In this document: positions 13,089 to 24,098 of the stretch, piece after piece
How the letters are laid out: every line of letters starts with the position of its first letter
How positions within the stretch are numbered: the stretch's first letter is position 1
Source: Nageia nagi
Lineage: Eukaryota; Pinophyta
Length of the DNA stretch: 64,000 bases
NCBI GenBank assembly: GCA_050084985.1
Contig: JBITNC010000001.1
Coordinates: forward strand, 130,324,001 to 130,388,000
Reading direction: 5' to 3'
The notes under the pieces: model-generated
The model's database searches: none
What the model saw: only the letters and a program-made list of their open reading frames with translations
What the model was told of the DNA's origin: nothing
Translations under genes and position numbers: made by a program

Positions 13089-13213
13089 GTATCCATACAC
13101 TAATTCCGTAACATATGAGATGAATATAATATCGAAAAGAGATTTCTCCAAACATAGTGAAATTTACTGGCTAAAAGGATGATAAAACTCGAATGAGAAG
13201 GGAGAAAAGGTAC

Positions 13214-15260
13214 CTAAATTTGGTGACATAGTGGTTCAGGAAGAGCGACAATTCAAGCCTCGCCAGATTAGATCCGGGGCACAATATCGCACCTCCTCCA
13301 AACGGTGTAAACAATGGGTTATTTGGAACGTCCTGAGGAGGCAATAGACAAGTAAAAAATTATTCTTTCAAATAAGAGTTTTCATTCTTATTTTCAAGAA
13401 AATTTCTCTAGTTTTAAGAGGCTTACTTGTTTAGATTCTTCCCAACGCCATGGATTGAACTCCAGGGCTTAACAGTGGTGTTTCTAGTCCGTGTGAACAG
13501 CAGACACATACAATACGATAGTTGAACCTTGGGGAATTTGGAAACCTTAACAAGAGGCCCAAGAATAGTTTTGATCAATATAATTCGGTCGAAAATTGAA
13601 TAGCAACTAATTTTTAAACATGATTCGATTTCCTGTTTCCTCACCTGCTAAGTTCACATCTTGCTTTGCTTCTCGGTACAACAAAGGCGCAACGCTGGCC
13701 ATGCGTAAGACCTCGTTGGCAATCTGTTCATAACAGGAATTTTTATGGTTACCTGAAAGCTGTGCATTGGGCAAATGTTTCAGGAAAAAACTCTACTTAC
13801 GCATTGAGTGAATTTCATTGATTTGTAATCTTGTGGTTGCCTTCCGTTTTTCCTTTGAGAAAGCTGTCGTGCTCATCCTGTAGACCACGAAAACATATTT
13901 CTTCAAGAAACGGACTGCAATTTAATATGAGCTTATAACCAGGAACTTACTTGCAGTTGTTTCAATGCTTGAGGACACTCTGTAAGAAACTTGATGCTCA
14001 TTGCCATGGTCCGAGAGGTGGTCTCGTGGCCGGCGAAAAGAAGAAACAGAAGCGTATCAGCCACGAATTCGTCCGAGAGAACAGGCTTCTCGCTTAGAAT
14101 TTCGCCAATAGGTCATTATGGACAACTTGAGGCTGTCTTCTTCTCTCTTTTATAATTTCGTGTATCTTTTTTATCAGATATTCCCTTGCCTGTTGAATTT
14201 GTGAAGAACAAATGATAATCTCAATGATTTTATTAAAGAAACTAAAATTGAATGCCTGAAGAAGATGATCACCTTGATTCCTTTAGCAAAGCTGTGCCAG
14301 GAATTCGACCAGGAACAGACAGAACTGCCTGCGAAAAGTTGCAAAACTGGTTTCTGATGTCCTCTGTTCCTTGGGAATGGGATAAATCCAGCAATTGCTT
14401 TGCCATGAGATCCAAACCAAACTGCTCCCACAAACAAAATACCATCGCAGAAACAATTAAGAATCCGCTAATAAGACAAGATAAAACTACTTTAAAGACC
14501 AAAACTCCCATTGAAAGCTTTGAAGATTGAAGCATGCAAATAAATAATAAAAGAAAAGTTGTTCTAAACATGCCTGATGGCACTCATCTTCTAGCTTGAT
14601 CTCTTTTCCGTGCCAATTGGACATAGCATTTGTAAGGACAACCTGGATAGCATCTATGAAATGTGTAGACAATTTATCGTTATTAAGTAAATTTGCTGCT
14701 ACTGCATTATATTACCTATGAAGATCTCCCTGGAGTTCATGCAAAGCATATTTCCCAATCAGGTCTTTGTAGGATTGTGGGTGGTGAGTCTGAAACAGCC
14801 TACCCTCGTTCTGCAGCACAAATTTGTTAACCTCAGGATTGACAGAGACAATGATCTGTCGTCCAAATATGTTGGAGGAGAAGATGTCCCCGTATCTGAC
14901 ATCAATTTTAGCACACAAATGTGAATCCATGGTTATGAGCTTCAGGGAAATTTTCAATTTTGGTAATTTCATGAACTTACAGGGGTATTTTAGTAAGTTT
15001 TCCTAAATTATACAATCATATGCAGCTACTTACCGGCTCTGTCGGTCGGCAATGAATTTTTGCGGATGAAAGGTGGATTTGAGAGACAGATAAAAGTCGA
15101 TTGTCTCTCCGATGAGAGGCCATCCCAAGGATCCCGGAGGCAGTTTGTACAGGCGGCCCTCCCTGATAACATAGGGGGTTTTGGACCTCCTATTTAGGCA
15201 GAGCGCTAATATTGCTAATGATATAACACCTAACAACACAAACATAGTAAGGTGTTCCAT
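13214..15260 (-). pseudogene. CYP90-like cytochrome P450 pseudogene (CYP85 clan)
   Basis: Eight exons are readable on the minus strand: 15260-15034, 14895-14574, 14421-14273, 14184-13951, 13877-13801, 13723-13645, 13545-13427, 13332-13214. Start: MEHLTMFVLLGV, an N-terminal anchor, then the hinge KLPPGSLGWPLIGET. Later motifs are helix C GDLHR, I-helix LFAGHETTSRTM, DYKSMKFTQC, K-helix E-V-L-R, FNPWRWE and the intact haem loop [13 protein letters not shown]. These fit CYP90-type brassinosteroid hydroxylases (ER-bound sterol-side-chain oxidation). Lesions: TAA at 14712-14714 right after GDLHR; a one-base loss near 14106 before EILSEKPVLSDEF; a frame-breaking loss near 13831 before DYKSM (exon of 77 nt); TAG at 13484-13486 and TAA at 13469-13471. 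About 442 codons remain; the last exon is missing. The second intron uses a GC donor. It cannot make a full enzyme. The exact CYP subfamily is uncertain. Confidence 0.88.
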
Positions 15261-15394
15261 TGAAGGGACTTTGATCACACAAATCAGAGTTCGGGAACAG
15301 GAAACTCTGCACAATGTGTTTTCTTCTATGAAGTTTGCGGTAATATTGAAGCTTTTAGAAGATATTAGATGTGTAATAAGATCTCTTGATTTCT

Positions 15395-17775
15395 GTGCGA
15401 AGGGCTAAGTGGGGTATTTAGAATAGATAAATTGTATTTACCAATTCAAGGTCTTACAAGGAAAATTGTGTCTACTAAAACAACAGAAGAGAAATAATTT
15501 TATATTTCCCCGACACGCATGGTATGCATCTACTAGTATTTTTATATGCAGATAGAGACGATAATTATTGGACTTTTGTCCCTAAAAAAGACAAAAAGAG
15601 GAGACAGGAATATTCGTACAGAGCTGACATAGAATCGTTCTCTTATAAGGATAAAATTAATTTTTATGTATATTATAAAAAAAAATTATTATTTATGGGT
15701 GCATGTTAGAGGAGTTAGTGGGTAGTAATGTAAGTTTCATGTTTAAATCTTTAGTATCTTTTAACAAGTTGCTTATAACTTAAGATTTTGCGGGTGGATA
15801 TGGTAGAGATGAGTCTCCAATAAATTTCATAGAATAGAAACCATTTGATTATGACAATTAATGTAAAGTAAATCTTTGTAAAAAAAATGGTTTCTCAACA
15901 CTATATATATATATACATTTAAATTTATTATTTTTATATCATATTTTATATTGATTTCATATATTAAATAGATAGTATCTTTACATATTTATATTATATC
16001 TCATAGTTTAGACAATTATATTTAATGTAGAAGATTTTATGTTGTTTTTAATATTTTTGATAATTTAAGTTTATTGATATTATACGTGGTTGTAAATTTT
16101 ACTTGTAGCATGTTATATCTTGTATATTATTTTATGATTATATGTTATATGTTAAATTTTATCTATTTAAATATTTTTCAACCATATGTTAAAAGATTTT
16201 AGATTTTTCATTGAACAAATTAGGGTGAATATTTAATAGTATATTGGTGTATTATCCTAAAAAATATCAAATGAATAGTTAGCCAATTTATGGAAGCTTA
16301 CCAGCAATTGTGAGGGGAGTTGTTGAGAAAGCGGGTTGTTAAAACTTCCAAGTCGAAAAAGGGAGGCCCTAAGTTCAAATCTCTCTCCCTCACATGTATT
16401 GTATCTAAAATCCTATCAAGTTACGGTAGGTACGGATGAGGCGAGGATCATGCCCCCGATGGATTTTGACAGCGTGGATGCCCCTTAGTCGTTGGCTCGA
16501 AGCCTAAGATAAATGGTGCCCTTTATCAGGGGGAAAAAATTCTTCCTCATGAGATGTTTTATCCAACAAAAAAAAATTATGGAAGATTTTACCTATCTTT
16601 AAGAGTTTTGAAATACAAATTACCATCATCTGACATTGCATGCCTTTTTACAATATAATACCACCATGCAATACACATGATAGATGAAAGGTGAAAGATG
16701 AAATTCCATGCCATCACAACATGTAAGTATATTTATGCAATTTTATTTATTATAAATATATTTATATTCATCCTACATTAATCTATGAGTGAGATGAGAG
16801 GAGCACAAAATCTAAGAACAACCAAAGACTATGTCAAAGAAATGGAAAATGATATACAAAGTAAAATGCAAGCAATTAAGATAGTATGAAGATATGTTAT
16901 CTTGTATCCTAATAGCTTGATAAAATTAGTTGATGATAAAAAAATAGGCTAGTAACTTATAAATATTAATTTTAACCTTAATATTAATTGATATAATTTT
17001 TATTGAACCATTTTTTTTTAATTTGTGGCTTGTTATATAATATTGAACAAGTATTTGATTATATATTATTATTATCTTAACTATTTTAATAAGAAAGTTC
17101 AATCATGATATCTATCTATTGAGGTTTTTAAAAATTTATTATACTTACTAAGGCTCCAACATTTAAGTTTTTATATTGTATCTTTCATGAATGCTTCATA
17201 TATGACCTCTTTATATGCTTCAGAAATTTTGAATAATTCATATCATGAAATATTTAGTTGAGTGTTCTTTATTTGATCAATGTGACTATATTATTTTCAA
17301 TCAAGTGATATTTGTATCCTCTCATTTTAATTATATTTATAATAGATTTTGGCCTTCATCTTATTATGTGAGCTTAACCATCTTAGTTTAGGATATTTAC
17401 CCCATACAAATTGTCAAAATAATACTCCATGAACATGGCAATATATTTTATGATTTTATTTTGAACTATTTTTGGATGCACATATTTTTCTTTATTTCTT
17501 ATTGTTGAATTTTATTACTTAATTTATTACATTGATTTGTTGTGTATCCCTTAATTTGATGATAAGCACAATATGATTACTCCTTGTATCATACCAATGT
17601 TTTTGCATTGTTATTATCTTGACCCTTCTTAGGTGGTAAAGTGATCAACTATTCTTGTAATTGATGTCTATTAGGATATAATATATATGAATAGGGAATA
17701 TGATTTTTAGGATGTTTTTAAGTTTAAGAGCTTATTAATGTTGGTTGAGCATTTATTTTTTTGCATTTAGTATTT
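15395..17775. repeat. Segmental duplication, copy A, right flank
   Basis: It aligns with 51030-52800 in the same orientation (shared blocks include AATAGATAAAT, GAGGAGACAGG, ATTAATCTATGAGTGA and GAGAGGAGCACAAA). It begins just upstream of the P450 start codon region and so includes the putative P450 promoter. Copy A has a 280-bp SINE (16297-16576) absent from copy B; copy B has a 233-bp SINE absent from copy A. Confidence 0.75.
16297..16576 (+). mobile_element. tRNA-derived SINE with 9-bp TSD
   Basis: The insert is bounded by TTATGGAAG at 16288-16296 and 16577-16585 and ends in a run of nine A. The first ~100 bases contain a tRNA-like head: GTGAGGG (16310-16316) pairs with CCCTCAC (16387-16393), a box-B match GTTCAAATC lies at 16373-16381, and the 84-base span with an extra arm is of the class II (Leu/Ser) size. 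The rest is GC-richer than the surroundings and has no ORF. The duplicate locus near 51.63 kb lacks the insert. Confidence 0.72.
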
Positions 17776-18779
17776 TCTTATTTTTATTATTGGTTGGATA
17801 AGAATATTTATTAATTTATCCATTATGAATTTTATATTTATTTTTTATTAATGTTAAAAATAAGGGTTGCATATTCTTTACAACCTTTTATCTTATGGAT
17901 TCTTTTATTGATAAATTCGATAATAAGAAATTTCTTTTTTAGGAATTATATTTACCTCGAAAAGCCTTAAGTCTACAACATGGGTTTGATGTTTGAAATT
18001 ATTGTAGTAATTAATAATAAAAGTTTGAAACATTGGCCTCAAGTTTGAAAATATTTTTACGTCCCAAAAATGAAATTTTCCTCTAAGAAAAGGTATCTAC
18101 CATGACAACTTATGGAAAAATATATAGGCTAATAGAGATCAAATGACTCTACCCCATAAGAGTGTTAAGAAAAGAGAACCCTCCTAATGCACAAACTTTG
18201 AAATATGGGTGAGTGTTGACAAGTGGGATGTAACCATGTGTGATGAAGCTCATCTTCTAGCCAAGAATTCAATGGAGAACAAGTTCCCCATCCATTAAAA
18301 TTAGTAATCCCATACTTTCTCCAACTTTGCATGGAGTGCCTCAGATTTGTTAAGTTCATACTTGCTTCAACTATGTAAGAGTGCTCCAAAATTTTCAAGT
18401 CGGTACTTTCTCATACTCTCTAAGCAGTGAATCATTTGATTGTAGGTCAAAATTATGAGAAAGGGAGGGAAATGATAGGAAATAAATAAAAAAAATAAAG
18501 GCAAAAATGCATGAAAATAACATTCTTGATAGTGTGAATCATTCGCCAAATAGCTATAATTCGAGATTTCATTTTTTAGATTTGGTTATAAAGGCAGGTA
18601 CCACTTTCAAAATGTCCACCCTAAATGTATATTTTAGTTTCAATTTTTGGGAATATTTTCTTGGCCCCCGAATAAGTTTTTTAGAGGGTTTTCCTGGTCT
18701 ATACATGAGTTTTCAAAGATTTTTTCTTAAAATTATAAAATTAAAAAATAATCTCAAGATAATTAGCTCTTATGCATGA

Positions 18780-18817
<38 letters not shown>

Positions 18818-19224
18818 GTATGGAAATCAAATATTAGGGTTCTTATGTAATTGATTTCTTTTATATAGGGTTCTACAATGGAATGCCATAACCTTGTTAT
18901 TAGGATGTCATTAGATATCTGATGACATGTCATCTATAATTCAAATCATCTGATAAAATGCCATTTACATTATGACAAAATGACATAATACGTCTGTGGA
19001 GGAACAACATAAGAGGTGTACAACAAAATAACATAAAGGTATTAATGACATATAATCAGATATCTGATGGGATACCAAAAGGTAGAAATTTTTGAATTTA
19101 CTTTGATTCAAATTTTGTAGATGCAATCTAGACCAACCCACCAAGAATAATTCATTGGTTCAATAATCTTTTATAGATGTCTACTACAAAAGTCTTACAA
19201 TCTTCTTAGAAAAAAAGGTAAAGT
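17776..19224. other. No gene recognised; microsatellite
   Basis: AT-rich sequence with no coherent reading frame. Small frames at 18165-18398 and 18367-18549 (minus) and 18507-18779 (plus) overlap and show no family features. The only clear structure is the dinucleotide run at 18781-18817. Confidence 0.45.
18781..18817. repeat. (CA)14-(TA)5 compound microsatellite
   Basis: A perfect CA run passes directly into a TA run. It is the longest simple dinucleotide repeat in the window. Confidence 0.95.
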
Positions 19225-19676
19225 GATATGCCAAGTGGACCTGACAATATGCCAACAATATTTGAGGACACTCCAATAGGTAAGATTCTTGAAATCTAGA
19301 TAGATGGCTTTAAGTGATTTAGATAAATTTTAAATGATGAACCATATTTTTGATAACATATTTATAATGCATTATTTCAAGATGTAGAAAGAATCTAGTA
19401 GAGGAAATAATGATAAAAAAGGGAGAAACTTCTTAAATAAAGCCTCAATAGATATGCCAAGTGGACCTAACAGTATGCCAACAATATTTGAGGACACTCC
19501 AATAGGTAAGATTCTTGAAATCTAGATAGATGGCTTTAAGTGATTTAGATAAATTTTAAATGATGAACCATAATTTTGATAACATATTTATAATGCATTA
19601 TTTCAAGATGTAGAAATAATCCAATAGAATAAATAATGATAAAAAAGGGAGAAACTTCTTAAATAAAGCCTCAATA
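19225..19676 (+). repeat. 226-bp tandem duplication
   Basis: Copies start at 19225 and 19451 with GATATGCCAAGTGGACCT; a third partial start (GATACGCC) is at 19677. The copies differ at few positions, so this is younger than the decay of the surrounding transposase. The unit reads partly as protein (D-M-P-S-G-P-D...P-T-I-F-E-D-T-P-I-G-K-I-L-E) and lies at the 5' side of the hAT gene. Confidence 0.85.
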
Positions 19677-19739
19677 GATACGCCAAAATGAATGCAAGTA
19701 GCAAATGGCATGTCAATGGATTGAAAAGATGAAAAAGAC

Positions 19740-22700
19740 CTCAACCTGATAGTGGACCTGATAGACATAGGAAGCCATGGAGACATTAAAAATGGAGAAA
19801 AGGTTCATCTACTTTATCTTGATGGTAAAATAGTGTGTTATGAAAATATCATGAATGATGATCTTGATGGAAAATGCCATGGTAAGATCATTAGAGAGGG
19901 ACATGTTTTAATACAAGTGATGGCTTCACAGATCAATGACTACTTGCTACCCATACTGGTAAGATCATTAAAGAGGGACATGTTTTAATACAAGTGATGG
20001 CTTCAGAGATCAATGACTACTTGCTACCCATACCCAATGGAGATGTTACTACAATTGAACAAGCTATTGGGGGCTTTATGATATGGGAAACTAAATTATT
20101 ACAAATTTATTAGAAATTTTCAAGTTCATATATGGTGAATTTGATCTCCCTTTTATCTTATTGGTATCATTTTCATGCTATATTTTCACATTCTATTGAT
20201 AGAATATAGGATAATTATGGATAATTCTTTGGTTTTATATTATAGATGGAATTTGATGAAAATGCTCAACAAAAATACCAAGAGGAGCTAAGAACATGCT
20301 AAGTGAACCACATGAAAAGAGGCTAAAAATTTAAAAATCTATATTACTTCAACTACCTTGGATGAAAGGACACTCCATAGTTTTCATAATCTATTGATAC
20401 TACATTGTTTTAATATGTATATTCTTAGAAGAGTGAAGGATGGTAAAATGTGAGACCAAACTTCTTAGAAAAAGGCATAACAAAAAATTCAATCATATTT
20501 TAGAAATCCTCAAAAAAAGACTAAAAAATCATTTGAAGGTACAACTACTCATGTCTATTAATTTTGTTATGATTTTGTTATATGATATTGAAAAAAGATT
20601 CTTGGTGGTTAGATATTTTTAGCAATAAAAACATACAACTTGTAGAAAATCAAGCTGCTAGAGCTTCAACAAGTAATGAATTGATTGATGATGAGATGCT
20701 TCAAAAGAGTGATTTTGACCAAGAAATGCAACCCTCAAATTTAAATAATGAAGAAATGAAATCTATAATGGTGGTTTATGAACCACCCTCTGAACATCAA
20801 CCATAAAATTCCAAATCTAAGGTAGAATCTAATATACATAAGAGCTCAAGAAAACATCCAAGAACTAACTCCTAGACTAAAGGTAGGACATTTCAAGGTC
20901 ATTGGTCTTCATCTTATACAATCATTGAACTAGTTCTAATGGAGGATGATATTCCATCAATAGAATTTAAATGTAATATTTGTAGTTGGAAATAAAAAAA
21001 GGAACACACAATGTAATTAAAAAAAGATATAGTCAAAAAACATATTGGCAAGAGACATTTGAAACAAATACATAGGATGGATCTGTAAAACAAATAATAT
21101 TTTAGAAGGATAAAAAGAAGGTTGAACACTATAAAAATGAAGAAGAGTACATCAAGTTTGAGCTTGAGATGAAAAAAATTATGTGAATGGAGGTACAATT
21201 AAATCTAAATTTGGAAACACAATGACATCTTATTTCCTTGCAAAATCTATACATATTTTATTTGTGTTTGAATTGCTTAATCATGGTCGACCAATTACAG
21301 AATTTTTCTAAATGAAAGATTTTTGAAACAAGTATGACTCCACTATTTTCCAAATACACATTGGTCTGAGTATAGTGCATGGGAAATGGCCAAATGTCTA
21401 GCTACTATTGAGATAATAAAGTTAAAGGAGAAATTCAAGCTGTCTCAATTTAAATAGATATCAATTGATGAGGTAACAACAATTGATAATACATCTTGTG
21501 TATGTACTCATATTTTCACATTTATAGAAAATTGTAGGTTATCTCATCTTCTTAGTTTGGAGAAAATGAAGTATGGTTGTAATGCAAAAAATCTTTTCAA
21601 TTTAGTTATGAAAAGTTTGAGGGATACTACAAGAATGAGTGATTATGATATTGGAACAAAGTTGGTGTGCTTTGGAGTTGATGGATCACTTGTTATGCAT
21701 GGATACAAGATAAGTCTATGTATTCAAATTCGATAATTTATTGCTCATTACATGATTCCAATACATCGCATGATCCAAAGAATAAATGTAGCATTCAAGA
21801 TTGTTAACAATTGTAATAAGGTTGCAAAGGTCAAAATGCTTGTTTATGAAATACATAATTATTTTATAAATAGCCCAAATATATTCATGGAATTTCAAAA
21901 ATTTGTAGGAGAAGATAAAAAAACCAAAAAGGTTTTCAAAGATATTAATACAAGATGATTTCCTAACATAAACCAACTACTAGAGTGTTAGAATAATATC
22001 AAAATTTGACAAGATTAATGTGGAAAAATAGATATGACATTGATAGGTCAAATGATTCAGTTCAATGTTTGAAATATTTTTGTACATTACTTACATTATG
22101 CAAAATGATTCCCATTTTGGAATCACTTGAAACTTTGGTGAAAATAACCTAGAAAAGATATTTGTACATAGCATACTTTGTTAGACAATAGAAACATGTT
22201 TGTATGGCATTAGATTGTATGTTCACTAATATTGAAAGTTTTACTAGACCTAGATTTGAGAAATGATCAATTCTGACAAAGTTTAAGGATCCTAAATTTT
22301 TGTTCAAAATGAATATTTTTGGTGAAATTTTTATAAAAATTGATGATTTGGAAGTGCCTATGTATGATATTTAGATAACTTTTGGTTTCCTTGAAAGTGT
22401 TGAAAAGGCTCTTACATAACTAATAATTTATGTGGTAGTTATCAACATCAAGAGAGATCTAAGGAAGATCCCTAATTATTTATCAACAAAAATTAGAAAA
22501 AGGTTCAGTAATGAACCAAAAATTGAAGCCATGGCTATTGTTAATCCTGCATTTTGGTAGAGTCATATTGATAAAGTTGAGTTAGGAGGATGTTTTGCAA
22601 TCCACGTTGGAACTATGATGAAGCATTTTTGTAAGGATGTTAATTTAACATCTTTGGAAGTAGAAGGGGTCACAATCCTAAGGATTACAAACAGGAAATT

Positions 22701-23205
22701 ATTTTCATTGCAATCATATGATTTTTCATACACAATGAGAGAACAAAAAAGAAAGTTTGGCGAATCAAATTGCAATGAAATTGGTGTAGTTATCCTTGTA
22801 TGGAGGGACCTATATTTAAATAATATTCAAAGGGAATTGATAAGGGAATATTTTAGGTTGTATGAGCTATTCCGTACAATGATAATTAGGTCTGTAGAAG
22901 ATGAGAGAGTTTTCAGTGCATTACAATTTATGAAAATTAAAGTTCAAAATAGATTAGATAAGAAATTAGAAAATTTCTTGAGGTTACATGTTTCATAGTA
23001 CAAAGTTAACATATTTCGTTATGATAGAGCAATAGTAGTTCAAAATTCACTTGTAGGAAGAAGAAGTATTGAAAATAATACAACTATGGGTGAATCCATA
23101 GCCTCTCAAAAATCAAAAGTTGAAAACAGTGCTAAGATTTCTATTTCTAAAGATATGTCATATCACATTGATCAAGATGTGTTTCATGTTCCAAAATCTC
23201 TTTAA
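19740..23205 (+). pseudogene. hAT-family transposase with DUF8039-like N-terminal module, decayed
   Basis: Pieces in order: about 19752-20090 a DUF8039-like module (KVHLLYLDGKIVCYEN, GHVLIQVMAS, NDYLLPIPNGDVTTIEQAIG); about 20940-21065 a BED-type finger (CNIC ... HIGKRH); 21450-21960 the RNase-H-like core with SIDEVTTIDN, KLVCFGVDGSLVMHG and FKDINTR; 22570-23000 the C-terminal dimerisation block, with the hAT signature DERVFSALQFMKIK; stop at 23203-23205. The family CxxH motif near HCMAHRTNLA reads HRMIQRINVA here, so Cys and His are lost. Many stops and frame changes occur, and a 77-bp tandem duplication breaks the DUF8039 part. Inferred role: nuclear cut-and-paste transposase, now inactive. 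Terminal inverted repeats were not found, so element ends are unknown. Confidence 0.75.
19881..20034 (+). repeat. 77-bp tandem duplication inside transposase
   Basis: GGTAAGATCATT... repeats with start points 19881 and 19958, nearly identical. Because 77 is not a multiple of 3 it shifts the frame between the first and second copy; the second copy continues into the PIPNGDVTTIEQAIG block. Confidence 0.9.
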
Positions 23206-24098
23206 GCATTAATAGTTATTTATTAGTTAGTTTTAGTAAGGTATTATATTGTACCTAAAATTGATTAAGTAATCTATTACTGATGAAATGAAGGATGGAG
23301 GCAGATGTACCTTTATTTTATCTTCCAAATAATTTTAGCCATTGATGATTAGGTTATTTTACTATTAATGTTACTGGTCTTTGTTCATTCAATCTTTTTG
23401 TATACTATAATAGATATTTATATTTTGTATATTGATTTTAGACTTAGTTCGTAAATGAATACTGAATTTATGATTATACTCATATACTATATTAAAAATG
23501 ATATGTGATTTGGAAATTAGGATGTATGTTGAAACATTCAATTTTAAGCTCTAACTTGTTATGATGAATTCCTAAAGAGTTTATTTTGTTTCCTCATAAC
23601 TACTTTCATGAATGAACATTTAGGATTTATCAATTTATCATAAGATACATATCGATTCATCATCAATGAATTGACTATTTGACATATAAGACTTTATCTA
23701 TCAATCATCTCCATTTTGGCGATGCATAATCTTTTGTTTAATGATCTAACATTTTCACTAAAAGAAAATGGAGACATCCATAACACCATTTACAAATATC
23801 AAACATCATATATTATTAATCATTCTAAGTTTTATATATCGAATCAGAATTTTTAATTACCATACATTATCAACTATTTACACACATCATTCAATTCAAG
23901 TAAAATAATTTTTCATGATAAAAAAAATCTAAATCTCAAGTAACAAAAAGGATTTATATATATTAATATGTGTTTGTCATCATACAAAAAAAGATGCATC
24001 ATACATCCATACCATGCAAAAAAAATACATTATCCGATTGATATTAAATATTCATATACAAAATATAAAAAGTAATATCTTCCATCCAACATTAAACA
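23206..24098. other. Intergenic stretch between two convergent pseudogenes
   Basis: AT-rich, no coherent frames. It separates the ends of the hAT gene (+) and of the coiled-coil gene (-). Confidence 0.5.

Noticed and set aside
14252-14530. Plus-strand frames over the P450 exons (14252-14530, 14718-14924, 15181-15408)
   Set aside because: They are antisense shadows of GC-richer P450 exons; only the minus-strand reading gives P450 motifs and matching splice phases.
14712-14714. An intron starting at GTAATA right after GDLHR in the P450
   Set aside because: Reading straight through keeps the frame and gives the expected following block (NAVAANLLNNDKLSTHF), so the TAA is a nonsense mutation inside an exon, not part of an intron.
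16310-16393. A functional tRNA gene
   Set aside because: Acceptor pairing and box B are present, but the T-stem does not pair and the segment is the head of an A-tailed insert with target duplications, i.e. a SINE.
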